The position numbers and the translations under genes are program-made. Source: JAJDTQ01 sp963422385 (GTDB lineage: Bacteria; Desulfobacterota; Binatia; UBA9968; JAJDTQ01). Taken from it: a DNA stretch of 64,000 nucleotides. Below the pieces are notes generated by a model, which was not told where the DNA came from, ran no database searches, and saw nothing but the letters and a program-made list of their open reading frames with translations. Positions 1 through 8,272 of this stretch are shown piece after piece (position 1 is the first letter of the stretch; the number at the start of each line of letters is the position of its first letter). The DNA is taken from positions 1,364,001 through 1,428,000 of the forward strand of contig OY729432.1 in assembly GCA_963422385.1 (NCBI GenBank), written 5' to 3'.

Positions 1-16
1 GGGGAGGGGCGCCTTC

Positions 17-59
17 AAGACCCGCCGCTTCCCCCTCGGTCGCGGCGGGTCTTTTCTTT
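17..59 (+). terminator. Rho-independent terminator
   Basis: A perfect 12-bp stem (17-28 pairing with 42-53) closes a 13-nt loop and runs into a T-rich tract (51-59) on the + strand. It would end transcription of a gene lying left of the window. Confidence 0.85.
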
Positions 60-124
60 GCCGGACCGCAAACGCCGTGACCGTCGGCGTCGGGGCCCGG
101 GTGCTTCTTTGAGGATGGATATTG

Positions 125-1591
125 ATGACGTTCCTTCGTGCCTTCCGCGCCGCCGCGTTCGCCGCGCTGATGCTTCTCATCGCCGCGCCGGCCCTCGCCG
201 GCCCGGAAGCGCCGGAAAATCCGGCGGCCGCGGTGGCGCGCGGCGAGGCGTTGATCGTCGCCGGCAGGCCGGTGGAGGCGCTTCGCCTGCTGCGGCCCCT
301 GGCCGAAAGCGCGCCCGACGACACCGACGCCTGGTTCTTCCGCGGCCTGGCGGCCGCGAACGCGGCGCGCCTGCCGGAGGGTCGGCCCGGCGCGACCGCG
401 ACCGCTGACGAGCGGCGGGCGCTTCGGGACGAGGCGGAGGCGAGCTACCGCCATGTCCTGGACCGGCGTCCCGGCCTCGCCGGGGCGAGGCTCGAACTGG
501 CCCGGACGCTGTTCGAGCGCGGGCGCTGCCTCGAGGAGCCCGACGACCTGCTGGCGCATCTGCTGGGCGACGACTGCGATGCGGCGGCGCATCACTTTCG
601 GCGCGCCCTGGCGGGCGACCTTCCGGCGCCGGTCGTCGCGGCGGTCTCGCGCTACCTCGCCATCGTGCGGGCGCGCAAACGGGTCTCCGGGCAGTTCCGC
701 ATGGCGGTCGCGCCCGACAGCAACGTCAACGCCGGCACCGAGGCGCGCAGCTTCCGTCTGCGCCACTTGCCGCTGGAGTTCGCGATCGACGAGGAGGCCC
801 GCGCGACCTCGGGGGTCGGGGTGGTCGTCTCGGCCTCGGGCGAATATCTCCATCCCCTGGCGTTCCGCCCCTTCGAGGAGACGGCGACCCGGCTGCGGCT
901 CGGCGCCGGCCTGTGGCGGCGCGAGTACGGCGGCAGCCGCTTCGACGACATGACGGCCTCGCTGCACGCCGGCCCGGAGGTGCTGTTTGCGCGCGGCCGC
1001 GCTGCCCTGCTCGCCACGGCAAACCGGCGCTGGTACGCGGGCGAGCCTTCGAGCCACGGTCTCGGCCTGCGCCTCGAAGGCGGGCTGCGCCTCGCCGAGC
1101 GCCTGTGGCTCGGCGCCGGCGCCGGGGGGATCGAGCGGCGCCACCGCAACGGCCCCGCCAGCGACGGCCCCCGGCTCGACCTCGACCTCGACCTGGCCTG
1201 GGCGGCGACCCCGGCGGTCACGCTGGGACTGCGCGGCGGCTGGCACAGAGCCCGCGCGGAGCGCCCGAGCCTGCGCGCCCGCACGGCCAAGATCGGCGCG
1301 TTCGCCGGCGCCGACCTGCCGCCGGTGCTCGGCGCCGCGGGGTTCGTCGCCGGCCTCTCCCACGACATCATGTTCACCGATTACGACGAGCCGGGCTATA
1401 CGCTGATCAGCCCGGATGCCCGCCACGACCGGCTGTCGGTCTCCCGGCTCACCCTCTCCAACGACAAGCTGGAGCTGTTCGGCTTCGCCCCGGCGCTGTC
1501 CCTGGTCCACGAGCGCCGCTCGTCCAACATCGGCGAACTCTTCGACTACCGGCGCAACCACGCCGAGCTCTCGCTGCGCCGGGTGTTCTGA
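125..1591 (+). CDS. Slam-like outer-membrane protein (surface lipoprotein assembly modifier family)
   Basis: The 488-residue product starts with a signal peptide (basic start, Ala/Leu core, cleavage after ALA near residue 26). An alanine-rich TPR-like helical region follows to about residue 180. The C-terminal part is a long alternating beta-rich region that begins near the APDSNVNAG motif typical of Slam/DUF560 proteins. Known Slams are outer-membrane barrels that help lipoproteins reach the cell surface. I chose ATG 125 over the TTG at 122 because GAGG at 111-114 is well spaced for it. No lipoprotein client lies next to it in this window, so its substrate is unknown. The family call rests on architecture and one motif. 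Confidence 0.7.
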   Translation: MTFLRAFRAAAFAALMLLIAAPALAGPEAPENPAAAVARGEALIVAGRPVEALRLLRPLAESAPDDTDAWFFRGLAAANAARLPEGRPGATATADERRALRDEAEASYRHVLDRRPGLAGARLELARTLFERGRCLEEPDDLLAHLLGDDCDAAAHHFRRALAGDLPAPVVAAVSRYLAIVRARKRVSGQFRMAVAPDSNVNAGTEARSFRLRHLPLEFAIDEEARATSGVGVVVSASGEYLHPLAFRPFEETATRLRLGAGLWRREYGGSRFDDMTASLHAGPEVLFARGRAALLATANRRWYAGEPSSHGLGLRLEGGLRLAERLWLGAGAGGIERRHRNGPASDGPRLDLDLDLAWAATPAVTLGLRGGWHRARAERPSLRARTAKIGAFAGADLPPVLGAAGFVAGLSHDIMFTDYDEPGYTLISPDARHDRLSVSRLTLSNDKLELFGFAPALSLVHERRSSNIGELFDYRRNHAELSLRRVF

Positions 1592-2275
1592 CCCGAGCCT
1601 CACGGCGATCGCTTCGGTTTCTCCGGTGCGCCCGGCATCGACCATCCTGTCCCGACCCGGCGAAGGCGTCGGCCAGGCATTTAGCCTGAGCGCCGTCAAC
1701 AGGGGGCGCAACTGTGCGCGCAGTCATTTTGAGTGCCCGGCAGGAAATCTCCTCGCTCCCCGCGTATGCTCCCGTAACACGCGAAACGCCCGATCGGGCG
1801 CACGGTCTGCAAGGCGTTGATTCGACGGGTGAATTCCAGCAGTCAATCTAAGTGCTCTGGGCACCCGATCGGGCGCGACTTGGCCCAACAACACCCTGAC
1901 GGTATAAGTTCGTTGAAATTGCATCTAAATGCATGACAGGCGCGCGCTTGGCGCTCCCCGCAGCCTGCTGCGTGTGGTGTGACAACTACGCGCCGGCCGG
2001 CGTCCCTGTTCCGCTTCCTGACCGCTCAGACCGCCGGGCGATGGATGCCGTTTTTCAACCGGCATCCAGCCCGAGTGGCTCTTGAACGGAGTTTCCCGAA
2101 CGCATGATGAACTCCGTCTCGCGATCGACCGTGTGGGTTCCTGATGGTCGGTCAGCATAGAGAGCGCGAGGCAACAAAACGAGTACTTCCGCGAGCCGGA
2201 CCCCGGCATACAGGCGCTTGCGAGTTCGGCCTCGTCATGCTGACAATTTGATATCGAAAGATTGGAGGCCATGCG
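1592..2275. other. Gene-free spacer after the Slam-like gene
   Basis: About 680 bases show no ORF with a credible protein. Two copies of a CCCGATCGGGCGC palindrome lie at 1788-1800 and 1864-1876. A 9-bp hairpin (42-50 with 60-68 of the 2000 block) lies at 2042-2068. The 3' part leads into the antitoxin relic and contains a GATATC-centred dyad near 2250. Confidence 0.5.
2042..2068. repeat. Short hairpin
   Basis: TGGATGCCG at 2042-2050 is the exact reverse complement of CGGCATCCA at 2060-2068, with a 9-nt loop. It is followed by no T tract on the + strand. The five T's in the loop make a terminator role doubtful. Confidence 0.45.
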
Positions 2276-2383
2276 ATGGCGACCATCAACGTGCGGCAAC
2301 TCGACAAGACTGAGGGTCGCAAGCAAACCCCGGCGGAAGTGCTGATCCGGGAGGATCGCGACCACGGCCATCGCGGATTCTGA
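2276..2383 (+). pseudogene. Internally deleted FitA/VapB-type antitoxin
   Basis: A 35-codon ORF begins MATINVRQLD, the beta strand and start of a ribbon-helix-helix antitoxin of the FitA/VapB type. It then jumps straight to a VLIREDRDHG-like C-terminus. Family members are about 75-85 residues, so roughly half, including the helices of the DNA-binding fold, is missing. The stop overlaps the VapC start (TGATG at 2381-2385), the normal coupling for this pair. I infer an ancestral vapBC operon in which the antitoxin has lost its core. Confidence 0.65.
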
Positions 2384-2719
2384 TGCGACTCGTCGTTGAC
2401 GCCAGTGTGACGGTCAAGTGGCTGATCACGGAACCCGATTCGGTTATCGCGCGGGAACTGGCAGCGAACGGTGCAGACCTGCATGCGCCACGCCTCATGG
2501 CCTCCGAGGTCGCCAATGCGCTGTGGCGCAAGGCGCGGGTGGGCGAGATCGAGCGCGGCGACGCGGGCGCAATGCTGGCGTGGGTGCCGGAAATGCCTGT
2601 GCTCTGGAGCGCCGACGAGACTGTCAGTGACGGCGGATCGTCGTTTCGTGACTGCCCTCGCACCGACCGAGCATAGCGAGGCGGTCGTAACGCTGGCCGA
2701 CTACGCGAGAACGCGATGA
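2383..2719 (+). pseudogene. VapC-type PIN-domain toxin, deleted and frameshifted
   Basis: The first frame (from 2383) gives the PIN N-terminus with the first catalytic Asp in LVVDASVTVKWL and the Glu-Asn pair in ASEVANALW. After VLWSADETVS the frame leaves the family pattern and stops at 2676. The expected C-terminus, VTADRRFVTAL, resumes in another frame and ends at 2719. The middle of the domain, normally with the YD..YLALA segment, is absent (about 30 residues). VapC proteins are RNases that cut tRNA or rRNA. This copy lacks part of the active-site scaffold and should be dead. Confidence 0.75.
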
Positions 2720-2839
2720 GGAATTTTTTTCGTTGGTACGCTTGCCGACGCAGGAACCGCAACGGCTACGCAAGGCTATGATTTTGCATAGTAAACTCCA
2801 TGCCGGAAGAGTTTGACAGCGGTGCATCGGAGGTTCAAA

Positions 2840-3152
2840 TCCGCTTAAGCGTTGGCGCAGCTTGTCGATCCGGGTGCTCAGGGTGGCAGGATCGGCGGTG
2901 TTCCCCGCAAACACCGCCACCGGACAGCCTTCGGCCGTAGACAACAGACCGAATACGAGCTGCCGCTTGCCGTCCACGGCCACCTCTCCTTGGCGTCCGT
3001 ATTCCGCGCCTTCCGCAACAACTCTTCGATCTCCTCCGCCAGTCGTCCCTCCTCCTTCCCCATCCGCCCGTATGCCCTTCCGGCAACCATTCCCGCATAT
3101 CCCGCAGCATCAGCATCATCTGCTCCGGTTGGTACCAACGAAACGTTGCCGA
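2840..3152 (-). pseudogene. Composite transposase debris (IS1182-like and IS1634-like)
   Basis: Reading on the minus strand, 3149-3071 encodes WYQPEQMMLMLRDMREWLPEG, close to the N-terminus of IS1182-type transposases. A shifted frame down to about 2990 carries RLAEEIEELLRKA, like the linker of the same family. From 2980 to 2845 another frame encodes VDGKRQLVFGLL...AEGCPVAV...GNTADP, an IS1634-type segment around the transposase core. Neither part is complete and no terminal repeats were found. The debris lies just upstream of recO. Family calls are from motif memory. Confidence 0.55.
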
Positions 3153-3306
3153 CCCTTGAATCGCAGCCGGAATCCCCGGAAGTGGACTTTCCCGCGCGAC
3201 TTTTTCGGCTCCTTGGCGTATACGGAACGAATATCGATGATTGCACGGCGCGGCTAGCCGAAGGGTATGCAACCGGGGGGCGCCGTTCATGTCGCGGGGG
3301 TAGCAA

Positions 3307-4077
3307 GTGCCTGCAGTACGGTCGAGCCCGGCCATCGTGTTGCGATCCTGGGCTTACGGCGAATCGGACAAGATCGTCTCCTTTCTGACACGGGACTTTG
3401 GCAAGATCCGGGGTATCGCCAAGGGAGCCAAGCGGTCCCGCAAACGATTCCTCAATGTTCTCGAGCCCTTCACGCTCGTCCAGTTGCGTTTTAACGAGCG
3501 GCCGAACAGCCCGCTGGCCTTCATTCACGCCTGTGACTGGGTCTATGTGTTCCGGGCCATTACCCGAACCTTGGCCAAGATCGTGCATGCGTCCTATCTT
3601 GTCGAAATTACTGATGAATTGACGCGAGACGGCGACGACTGCCGGGAACTGTTCGACCACCTGCGGGACGGCCTGCGGTTCCTGGAAGAGAACGGGGCCT
3701 CGTCGGAGTTCCTCACCGCGTTCGAACTGACGCTGCTGCGGCTGGCCGGGTATCAGCCCATCCTGGAGCATTGCCAGCGCTGCGGCGACCGGCCGCCCGG
3801 TAACGGTCAGGGCAACGGCCGGTGGGGATTCAGCCCGCGGGACGGAGGCGTCCTGTGCAGGAGTTGTTGCGGTCTCCGCCGGGAGGCGGTGCCCGTGTCT
3901 TCCGAGGCGTTGGGCATCCTGGCCCATTTTCAGAGGCACGGCTGGGACGATGGCGAGTTGCCGGCGTTTTCCCTGCCGGCCCTCAGGGAGGCCCGGCAGG
4001 TCGTGCCCTTGTTTATCCAGTACCAGATTAGTAAGAAGCTCAAGTCCGTGGCCTTCCTGGACGGTTCGTTTCAATAG
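3307..4077 (+). CDS. recO: DNA repair protein RecO
   Basis: RecO anneals single-stranded DNA and loads RecA with RecR during RecF-pathway repair. The 256-residue protein has the family layout: an N-terminal OB fold (residues 5-80, with AIVLRSWAYGESDKIV at its start), a helical middle, and a zinc site formed by CQRCG near 157 and CRSC near 184. The start is GTG 3307, with a run of G's at 3296-3300 as ribosome binding site. It leads into glyQS 50 bases downstream, an order seen in many deltaproteobacterial genomes. The transposase debris ends just before it, so its promoter must lie within about 150 bases. Confidence 0.93.
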   Translation: MPAVRSSPAIVLRSWAYGESDKIVSFLTRDFGKIRGIAKGAKRSRKRFLNVLEPFTLVQLRFNERPNSPLAFIHACDWVYVFRAITRTLAKIVHASYLVEITDELTRDGDDCRELFDHLRDGLRFLEENGASSEFLTAFELTLLRLAGYQPILEHCQRCGDRPPGNGQGNGRWGFSPRDGGVLCRSCCGLRREAVPVSSEALGILAHFQRHGWDDGELPAFSLPALREARQVVPLFIQYQISKKLKSVAFLDGSFQ

Positions 4078-4127
4078 CATCCCGGAGGGCCGCGTTCCTG
4101 ACAATACACAGGAGATCCAGAGCACTC

Positions 4128-5447
4128 ATGAATGAACACGCGACGATGGAAAAAGTCGTCAATCTTTGCAAGCGGAGAGGGTTCATCTTTCCGTCCAGTG
4201 AGATTTACGGAGGAATCGGCAGCACCTGGGACTACGGGCCCGTGGGCGTGGAGCTCAAGCGCAACGTCAAGGAGGCCTGGTGGAAGGCGGTGGTGACGGG
4301 CCGTAACGACACCGTCGGCCTGGACGCCTCGATCCTCATGCACCCGAGAGTGTGGGAGGCGTCGGGGCACGTTGCCGGCTTTTCCGACCCGCTGGTGGAG
4401 TGCAAGTCCTGCCACCTCCGCTTCCGGGAGGACCACGTGGAGGGGAAGGCGTGCCCCGAGTGCGGCGGCGAGCTCACCGAGGCGCGGCAGTTCAACCTCA
4501 TGTTCAAGACCTTCATGGGACCGGTCGAGGACACCGCCAGTACGGTGTTCCTGAGGCCCGAGACCGCCCAGGGCATCTTCGTCAATTTCACCAACGTCCT
4601 GGACACCGCGCGCCGGAAGCTCCCCTTCGGCATCGCGCAGATCGGCAAGAGCTTCCGGAACGAGATCACCCCAGGCAACTTCATCTTCCGCACCCGTGAG
4701 TTCGAGCAGATGGAGATCGAGTACTTCGTCAAGCCGGGCGAGGATGAGGAAGCCTTCCGGTCCTGGCAGGAAGCGCGTTTCCAGTGGTACGTGGACAACG
4801 GCGTTCGCGCCGAGAACCTCCGCATCCGTCCCCACGGCAGCGACGAGCTGGCGCACTACGCCAAGGCCTGCGTGGACGTGGAGTACGAATTCCCGTTCGG
4901 CTGGTCGGAGCTCGAAGGCATCGCCAACCGTGGCGACTTCGACCTGAGCCGCCACATGGAGTACAGCGGCAAGGACATGACCTACTTCGACGAGGCCTCC
5001 CGCAGCCGCTACGTCCCCTACGTCATCGAACCCTCCGCCGGAGTGGACCGGCCACTGCTGGCGTTTCTGGTGGACGCTTACGACGAGGAGGAGGTGGAGG
5101 GTGACCGGCGGATCGTTCTGCGCCTCGACCCGCGCCTGGCCCCGTTCAAGGCGGGCGTCTATCCGCTGCTCAGGAAGGAAGGACACCCGGAACGGGCCCA
5201 GGAGATCCGCGACATCCTGAAGGAGCATTTTCCGGTGGTCTATGACCAGGCCGGCTCCATCGGCCGGCGCTACCGCCGGCAGGATGAAATCGGCACTCCC
5301 TTCGGCGTCACCGTGGACCACGAGACGATGAAGGACCGGACGGTGACGCTGCGGGACCGCGACGCCATGACCCAGGTCAGGATTCCGGTGGACCGTCTGG
5401 TGGACGAGATCCGCCGCCGCATGGACCCGCGCACGAGGGATCGTTGA
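4128..5447 (+). CDS. glyQS: Glycyl-tRNA synthetase, homodimeric (class II)
   Basis: It charges tRNA-Gly with glycine in the cytoplasm. At 439 residues it is the single-chain alpha2 type, not the separate alpha and beta chains. Class II motif 2 is seen around residues 176-200 (SFRNEITPGNFIFRTREFEQ) and motif 3 around 305 (GVDRPLLAFL). A zinc knuckle CKSC...CPEC lies at about 92-115. The anticodon-binding domain occupies the last 110 residues. Its TGA overlaps the ATG of ppdK by one base, so the two are translationally coupled. Confidence 0.95.
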   Translation: MNEHATMEKVVNLCKRRGFIFPSSEIYGGIGSTWDYGPVGVELKRNVKEAWWKAVVTGRNDTVGLDASILMHPRVWEASGHVAGFSDPLVECKSCHLRFREDHVEGKACPECGGELTEARQFNLMFKTFMGPVEDTASTVFLRPETAQGIFVNFTNVLDTARRKLPFGIAQIGKSFRNEITPGNFIFRTREFEQMEIEYFVKPGEDEEAFRSWQEARFQWYVDNGVRAENLRIRPHGSDELAHYAKACVDVEYEFPFGWSELEGIANRGDFDLSRHMEYSGKDMTYFDEASRSRYVPYVIEPSAGVDRPLLAFLVDAYDEEEVEGDRRIVLRLDPRLAPFKAGVYPLLRKEGHPERAQEIRDILKEHFPVVYDQAGSIGRRYRRQDEIGTPFGVTVDHETMKDRTVTLRDRDAMTQVRIPVDRLVDEIRRRMDPRTRDR

Positions 5448-8167
5448 TGGCGCGCCACGTCTACTCGTTCGGCGCGGGCAAGGCCATGGGCCGCGCCGCC
5501 ATGCGCGAGCTGCTGGGGGGCAAGGGCGCGGGCCTCCACGAGATGACGCGCATGGGCGTTCCGGTGCCGCCGGGCTTCACCATCTCCACCGCCGTCTGCA
5601 CCCGTTTCTACGAAGATCAAGGGAGTTACCCCGAGGGTCTGGAACGGGAAGTCGCCCGCGCCATGGCACGGGTCGAGAAGATCATGGGCCGCCGTTTTGG
5701 CGACGGCGCCAACCCGCTGCTGGTGTCGGTCCGCTCGGGGGCGCGGGAATCCATGCCCGGGATGATGGACACGGTGTTGAATCTCGGTCTCAACGACGAG
5801 ACCGTGGCCGGCATGATCCGGCGCACCGGCAATCCGCGGTTCGTGTACGATTCCTATCGCCGCTTCGTGCAGATGTACGGCGACGTGGTGTTGGGCATGA
5901 AGACCGACAAGGCGGATGCCCACGACGTGTTCGAGACGCTGCTGGAGCGCAAGAAGCGCGCCCGGGGCGTTACCGACGACACCGGGCTGACGGCCGAGGA
6001 CCTCCAGGATCTGGTGGGCCGGTTCAAGGACGAGGTACGGCGCCAGCGGGGCGTTCCGTTTCCCGAGGATCCGGTGGAGCAGCTCTGGGGCGCCATCGGC
6101 GCGGTGTTCGGATCGTGGAACAACGACCGCGCCGTGGCCTACCGGAAAATGTACGGCATCCCGGACAGTTGGGGGACCGCCGTCAACGTGCAGACCATGG
6201 TGTTCGGCAACATGGGCGACACTTCCGGCACCGGCGTCGCCTTCACCCGGGATCCGGCGTCGGGAGAGCGGCGGTTCTACGGCGAGTTTCTGATGAACGC
6301 CCAGGGCGAGGACGTGGTGGCGGGAATCCGTACGCCGCAACCCATCAGCGCACTGGCCGGGGTCCAGCGCAAGGCGTACCGTGAGTTGCAGCGCATCGGC
6401 CGCATCCTCGAGGAGCGCTACCGCGACATGCAGGACATGGAGTTCACCATCGAGGATGGCAGGCTCTGGGTGCTGCAAACCCGGACCGGCAAGCGGACCG
6501 GGTTTGCAGCGGTGCGCATTGCCGTGGACATGGCCGACGCCGGCGCCATATCCAGGGAAGAGGCGTTGCAGCGCATCGAGCCTGACCATCTCGGCCAGAT
6601 CCTGCGTCCGGTCTTCGATCGGACGGTAAAGGTGGCGGCGCAAGCGGAGGGCCGGGGGCTGGCCCGGGGACTGCCCGCCGGGCCGGGCGCGGCCACGGGC
6701 CGGGTCGTGTTTCACGCCGCCGATGCGGAGGAACGGCGCAAGCGGGGGGACAGCGTCATCCTGTGCCGGATGGAGACCAGCCCGGAAGACATCCGCGGCA
6801 TCGAGGCGGCCGAGGGCATTCTCACGGCCCGGGGCGGCATGACCTCCCATGCGGCGCTGGTGGCGCGGCAGCTCGGCACGGTGTGCGTGGTGGGCTGCGA
6901 CGCCCTTTCGGTGGACTACCGTGCCGGCGAAGCCCGCATTGGCGGCGTCGCGCTCAAGGAAGGGGACTGGCTGTCCCTGGACGGCAGCACCGGAGAAGTG
7001 ATCCAGGGCCGACTGCTGACCCACCCGTCGGACGTTCTGCGGGTGCTGCTGGACCGGAACGGCAAGGCCGCGGGCTCGCCCACCTACCGGCGCTTCGCCA
7101 AGCTCATGCGCTGGGTGGACGATACCCGCCGGCTCGGAGTCAAGACCAATGCCGACCTTCCGGAACAGGCGCGGATCAGTCGGGACTTCGGCGCCCAGGG
7201 GATCGGCCTGTGCCGCACGGAGCACATGTTCTTTCAGGAGGAGCGCATCCACGCCGTCCGCGAGATGATCCTGGCCGACGAGGAGGAGGGACGGCGCAAG
7301 GCCCTGGCCAAGCTGCTGCCGATGCAGCAGGGCGATTTCAAGGCGATCCTGGGCATCATGGACAAGCTGCCCGTGACCATCCGGCTGTTGGACCCGCCCC
7401 TGCACGAGTTCCTGCCCCAGACCGACGCCGACGTCGCGAGCATGGCCAAGGTTCTCTCCATCAGCCCGAAGACCGTGCGCGAGAAGGTGGAGGCTCTCAA
7501 GGAGTTCAACCCCATGCTCGGGCATCGCGGCTGCCGGCTGGCGATCTCGTTCCCGGAAATCACCGAAATGCAGACCCAGGCCATCTTTCAGGCGGCCTGC
7601 GAGCTGCGCAAGGAGCGCAAGGACCCGCGTCCCGAGGTGATGATTCCGCTGGTGGGCAGCCTGGAGGAATTTCGCGCCCAGCGAGAGATCGTGGAGCGGG
7701 TGGCCCGTGATACCATGCAGCGGTACGGGGTCGAGGTACGCTACGCCGTGGGCACCATGATCGAGCTGCCTCGGGCCTGTCTGGTAGCCGACCAGATCGC
7801 CCGGGAGGCACAGTTCTTCTCCTTCGGCACCAACGACCTGACCCAGACCTGCCTGGGCCTGTCCCGCGACGATGCCGGCAGGTTCCTGCCCCGCTACGTG
7901 GCCCAGGGCCTCCTGCCGGAGGACCCGTTCGTGAGCATCGACGAGCCGGGGGTCGGGGCGTTGATGGCGCTGGGCGTTCAGAAGGGCCGAAGCACCCGTG
8001 GGGACCTCGACGTGGGCATCTGCGGCGAGCACGGCGGCGACCCCAAGTCGGTGGTCTTCTGCCATGATCTGGGCCTCGACTACGTCAGTTGCTCTCCCTA
8101 CCGCGTGCCCATCGCCAAGCTGGCCGCCGCCCAGGCGACCCTCCGGAACAAGGGTAACCGGCGATAG
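5447..8167 (+). CDS. ppdK: Pyruvate, phosphate dikinase
   Basis: It interconverts pyruvate + ATP + phosphate with PEP + AMP + pyrophosphate, feeding gluconeogenesis or PPi-saving glycolysis. At 906 residues it is full length. It has an N-terminal ATP-grasp domain, the phosphohistidine domain with GGMTSHAALVARQLG (catalytic His468), and a C-terminal PEP/pyruvate barrel with CGEHGGDP (Cys859, the proton donor position). ATG 5447 overlaps the glyQS stop, so I prefer it to the TTG at 5444. No separate regulatory protein (PPDK kinase/phosphorylase) is seen nearby. Confidence 0.95.
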   Translation: MARHVYSFGAGKAMGRAAMRELLGGKGAGLHEMTRMGVPVPPGFTISTAVCTRFYEDQGSYPEGLEREVARAMARVEKIMGRRFGDGANPLLVSVRSGARESMPGMMDTVLNLGLNDETVAGMIRRTGNPRFVYDSYRRFVQMYGDVVLGMKTDKADAHDVFETLLERKKRARGVTDDTGLTAEDLQDLVGRFKDEVRRQRGVPFPEDPVEQLWGAIGAVFGSWNNDRAVAYRKMYGIPDSWGTAVNVQTMVFGNMGDTSGTGVAFTRDPASGERRFYGEFLMNAQGEDVVAGIRTPQPISALAGVQRKAYRELQRIGRILEERYRDMQDMEFTIEDGRLWVLQTRTGKRTGFAAVRIAVDMADAGAISREEALQRIEPDHLGQILRPVFDRTVKVAAQAEGRGLARGLPAGPGAATGRVVFHAADAEERRKRGDSVILCRMETSPEDIRGIEAAEGILTARGGMTSHAALVARQLGTVCVVGCDALSVDYRAGEARIGGVALKEGDWLSLDGSTGEVIQGRLLTHPSDVLRVLLDRNGKAAGSPTYRRFAKLMRWVDDTRRLGVKTNADLPEQARISRDFGAQGIGLCRTEHMFFQEERIHAVREMILADEEEGRRKALAKLLPMQQGDFKAILGIMDKLPVTIRLLDPPLHEFLPQTDADVASMAKVLSISPKTVREKVEALKEFNPMLGHRGCRLAISFPEITEMQTQAIFQAACELRKERKDPRPEVMIPLVGSLEEFRAQREIVERVARDTMQRYGVEVRYAVGTMIELPRACLVADQIAREAQFFSFGTNDLTQTCLGLSRDDAGRFLPRYVAQGLLPEDPFVSIDEPGVGALMALGVQKGRSTRGDLDVGICGEHGGDPKSVVFCHDLGLDYVSCSPYRVPIAKLAAAQATLRNKGNRR

Positions 8168-8272
8168 CCCGGCGCCCGTTTCCGCGTAGCTCTTTCCTAT
8201 AGTTTTTGGCCGGCCGGCCGATTCATCATCTATGGCGGCGCGCCCCCGGTGCCCGGGTGGCGCCAATGACCG

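Noticed and set aside
2826..2850. tRNA 3' end-like GGTTCAAATCC
   Set aside because: The flanking bases do not form a 5-bp T stem or an acceptor stem, and no D or anticodon arm is present; it lies inside transposase debris.
8168..8272. GGCCGGCCGGCC run before pilB as a regulatory site
   Set aside because: It is a simple GC repeat without flanking promoter elements; nothing distinguishes it from background composition.
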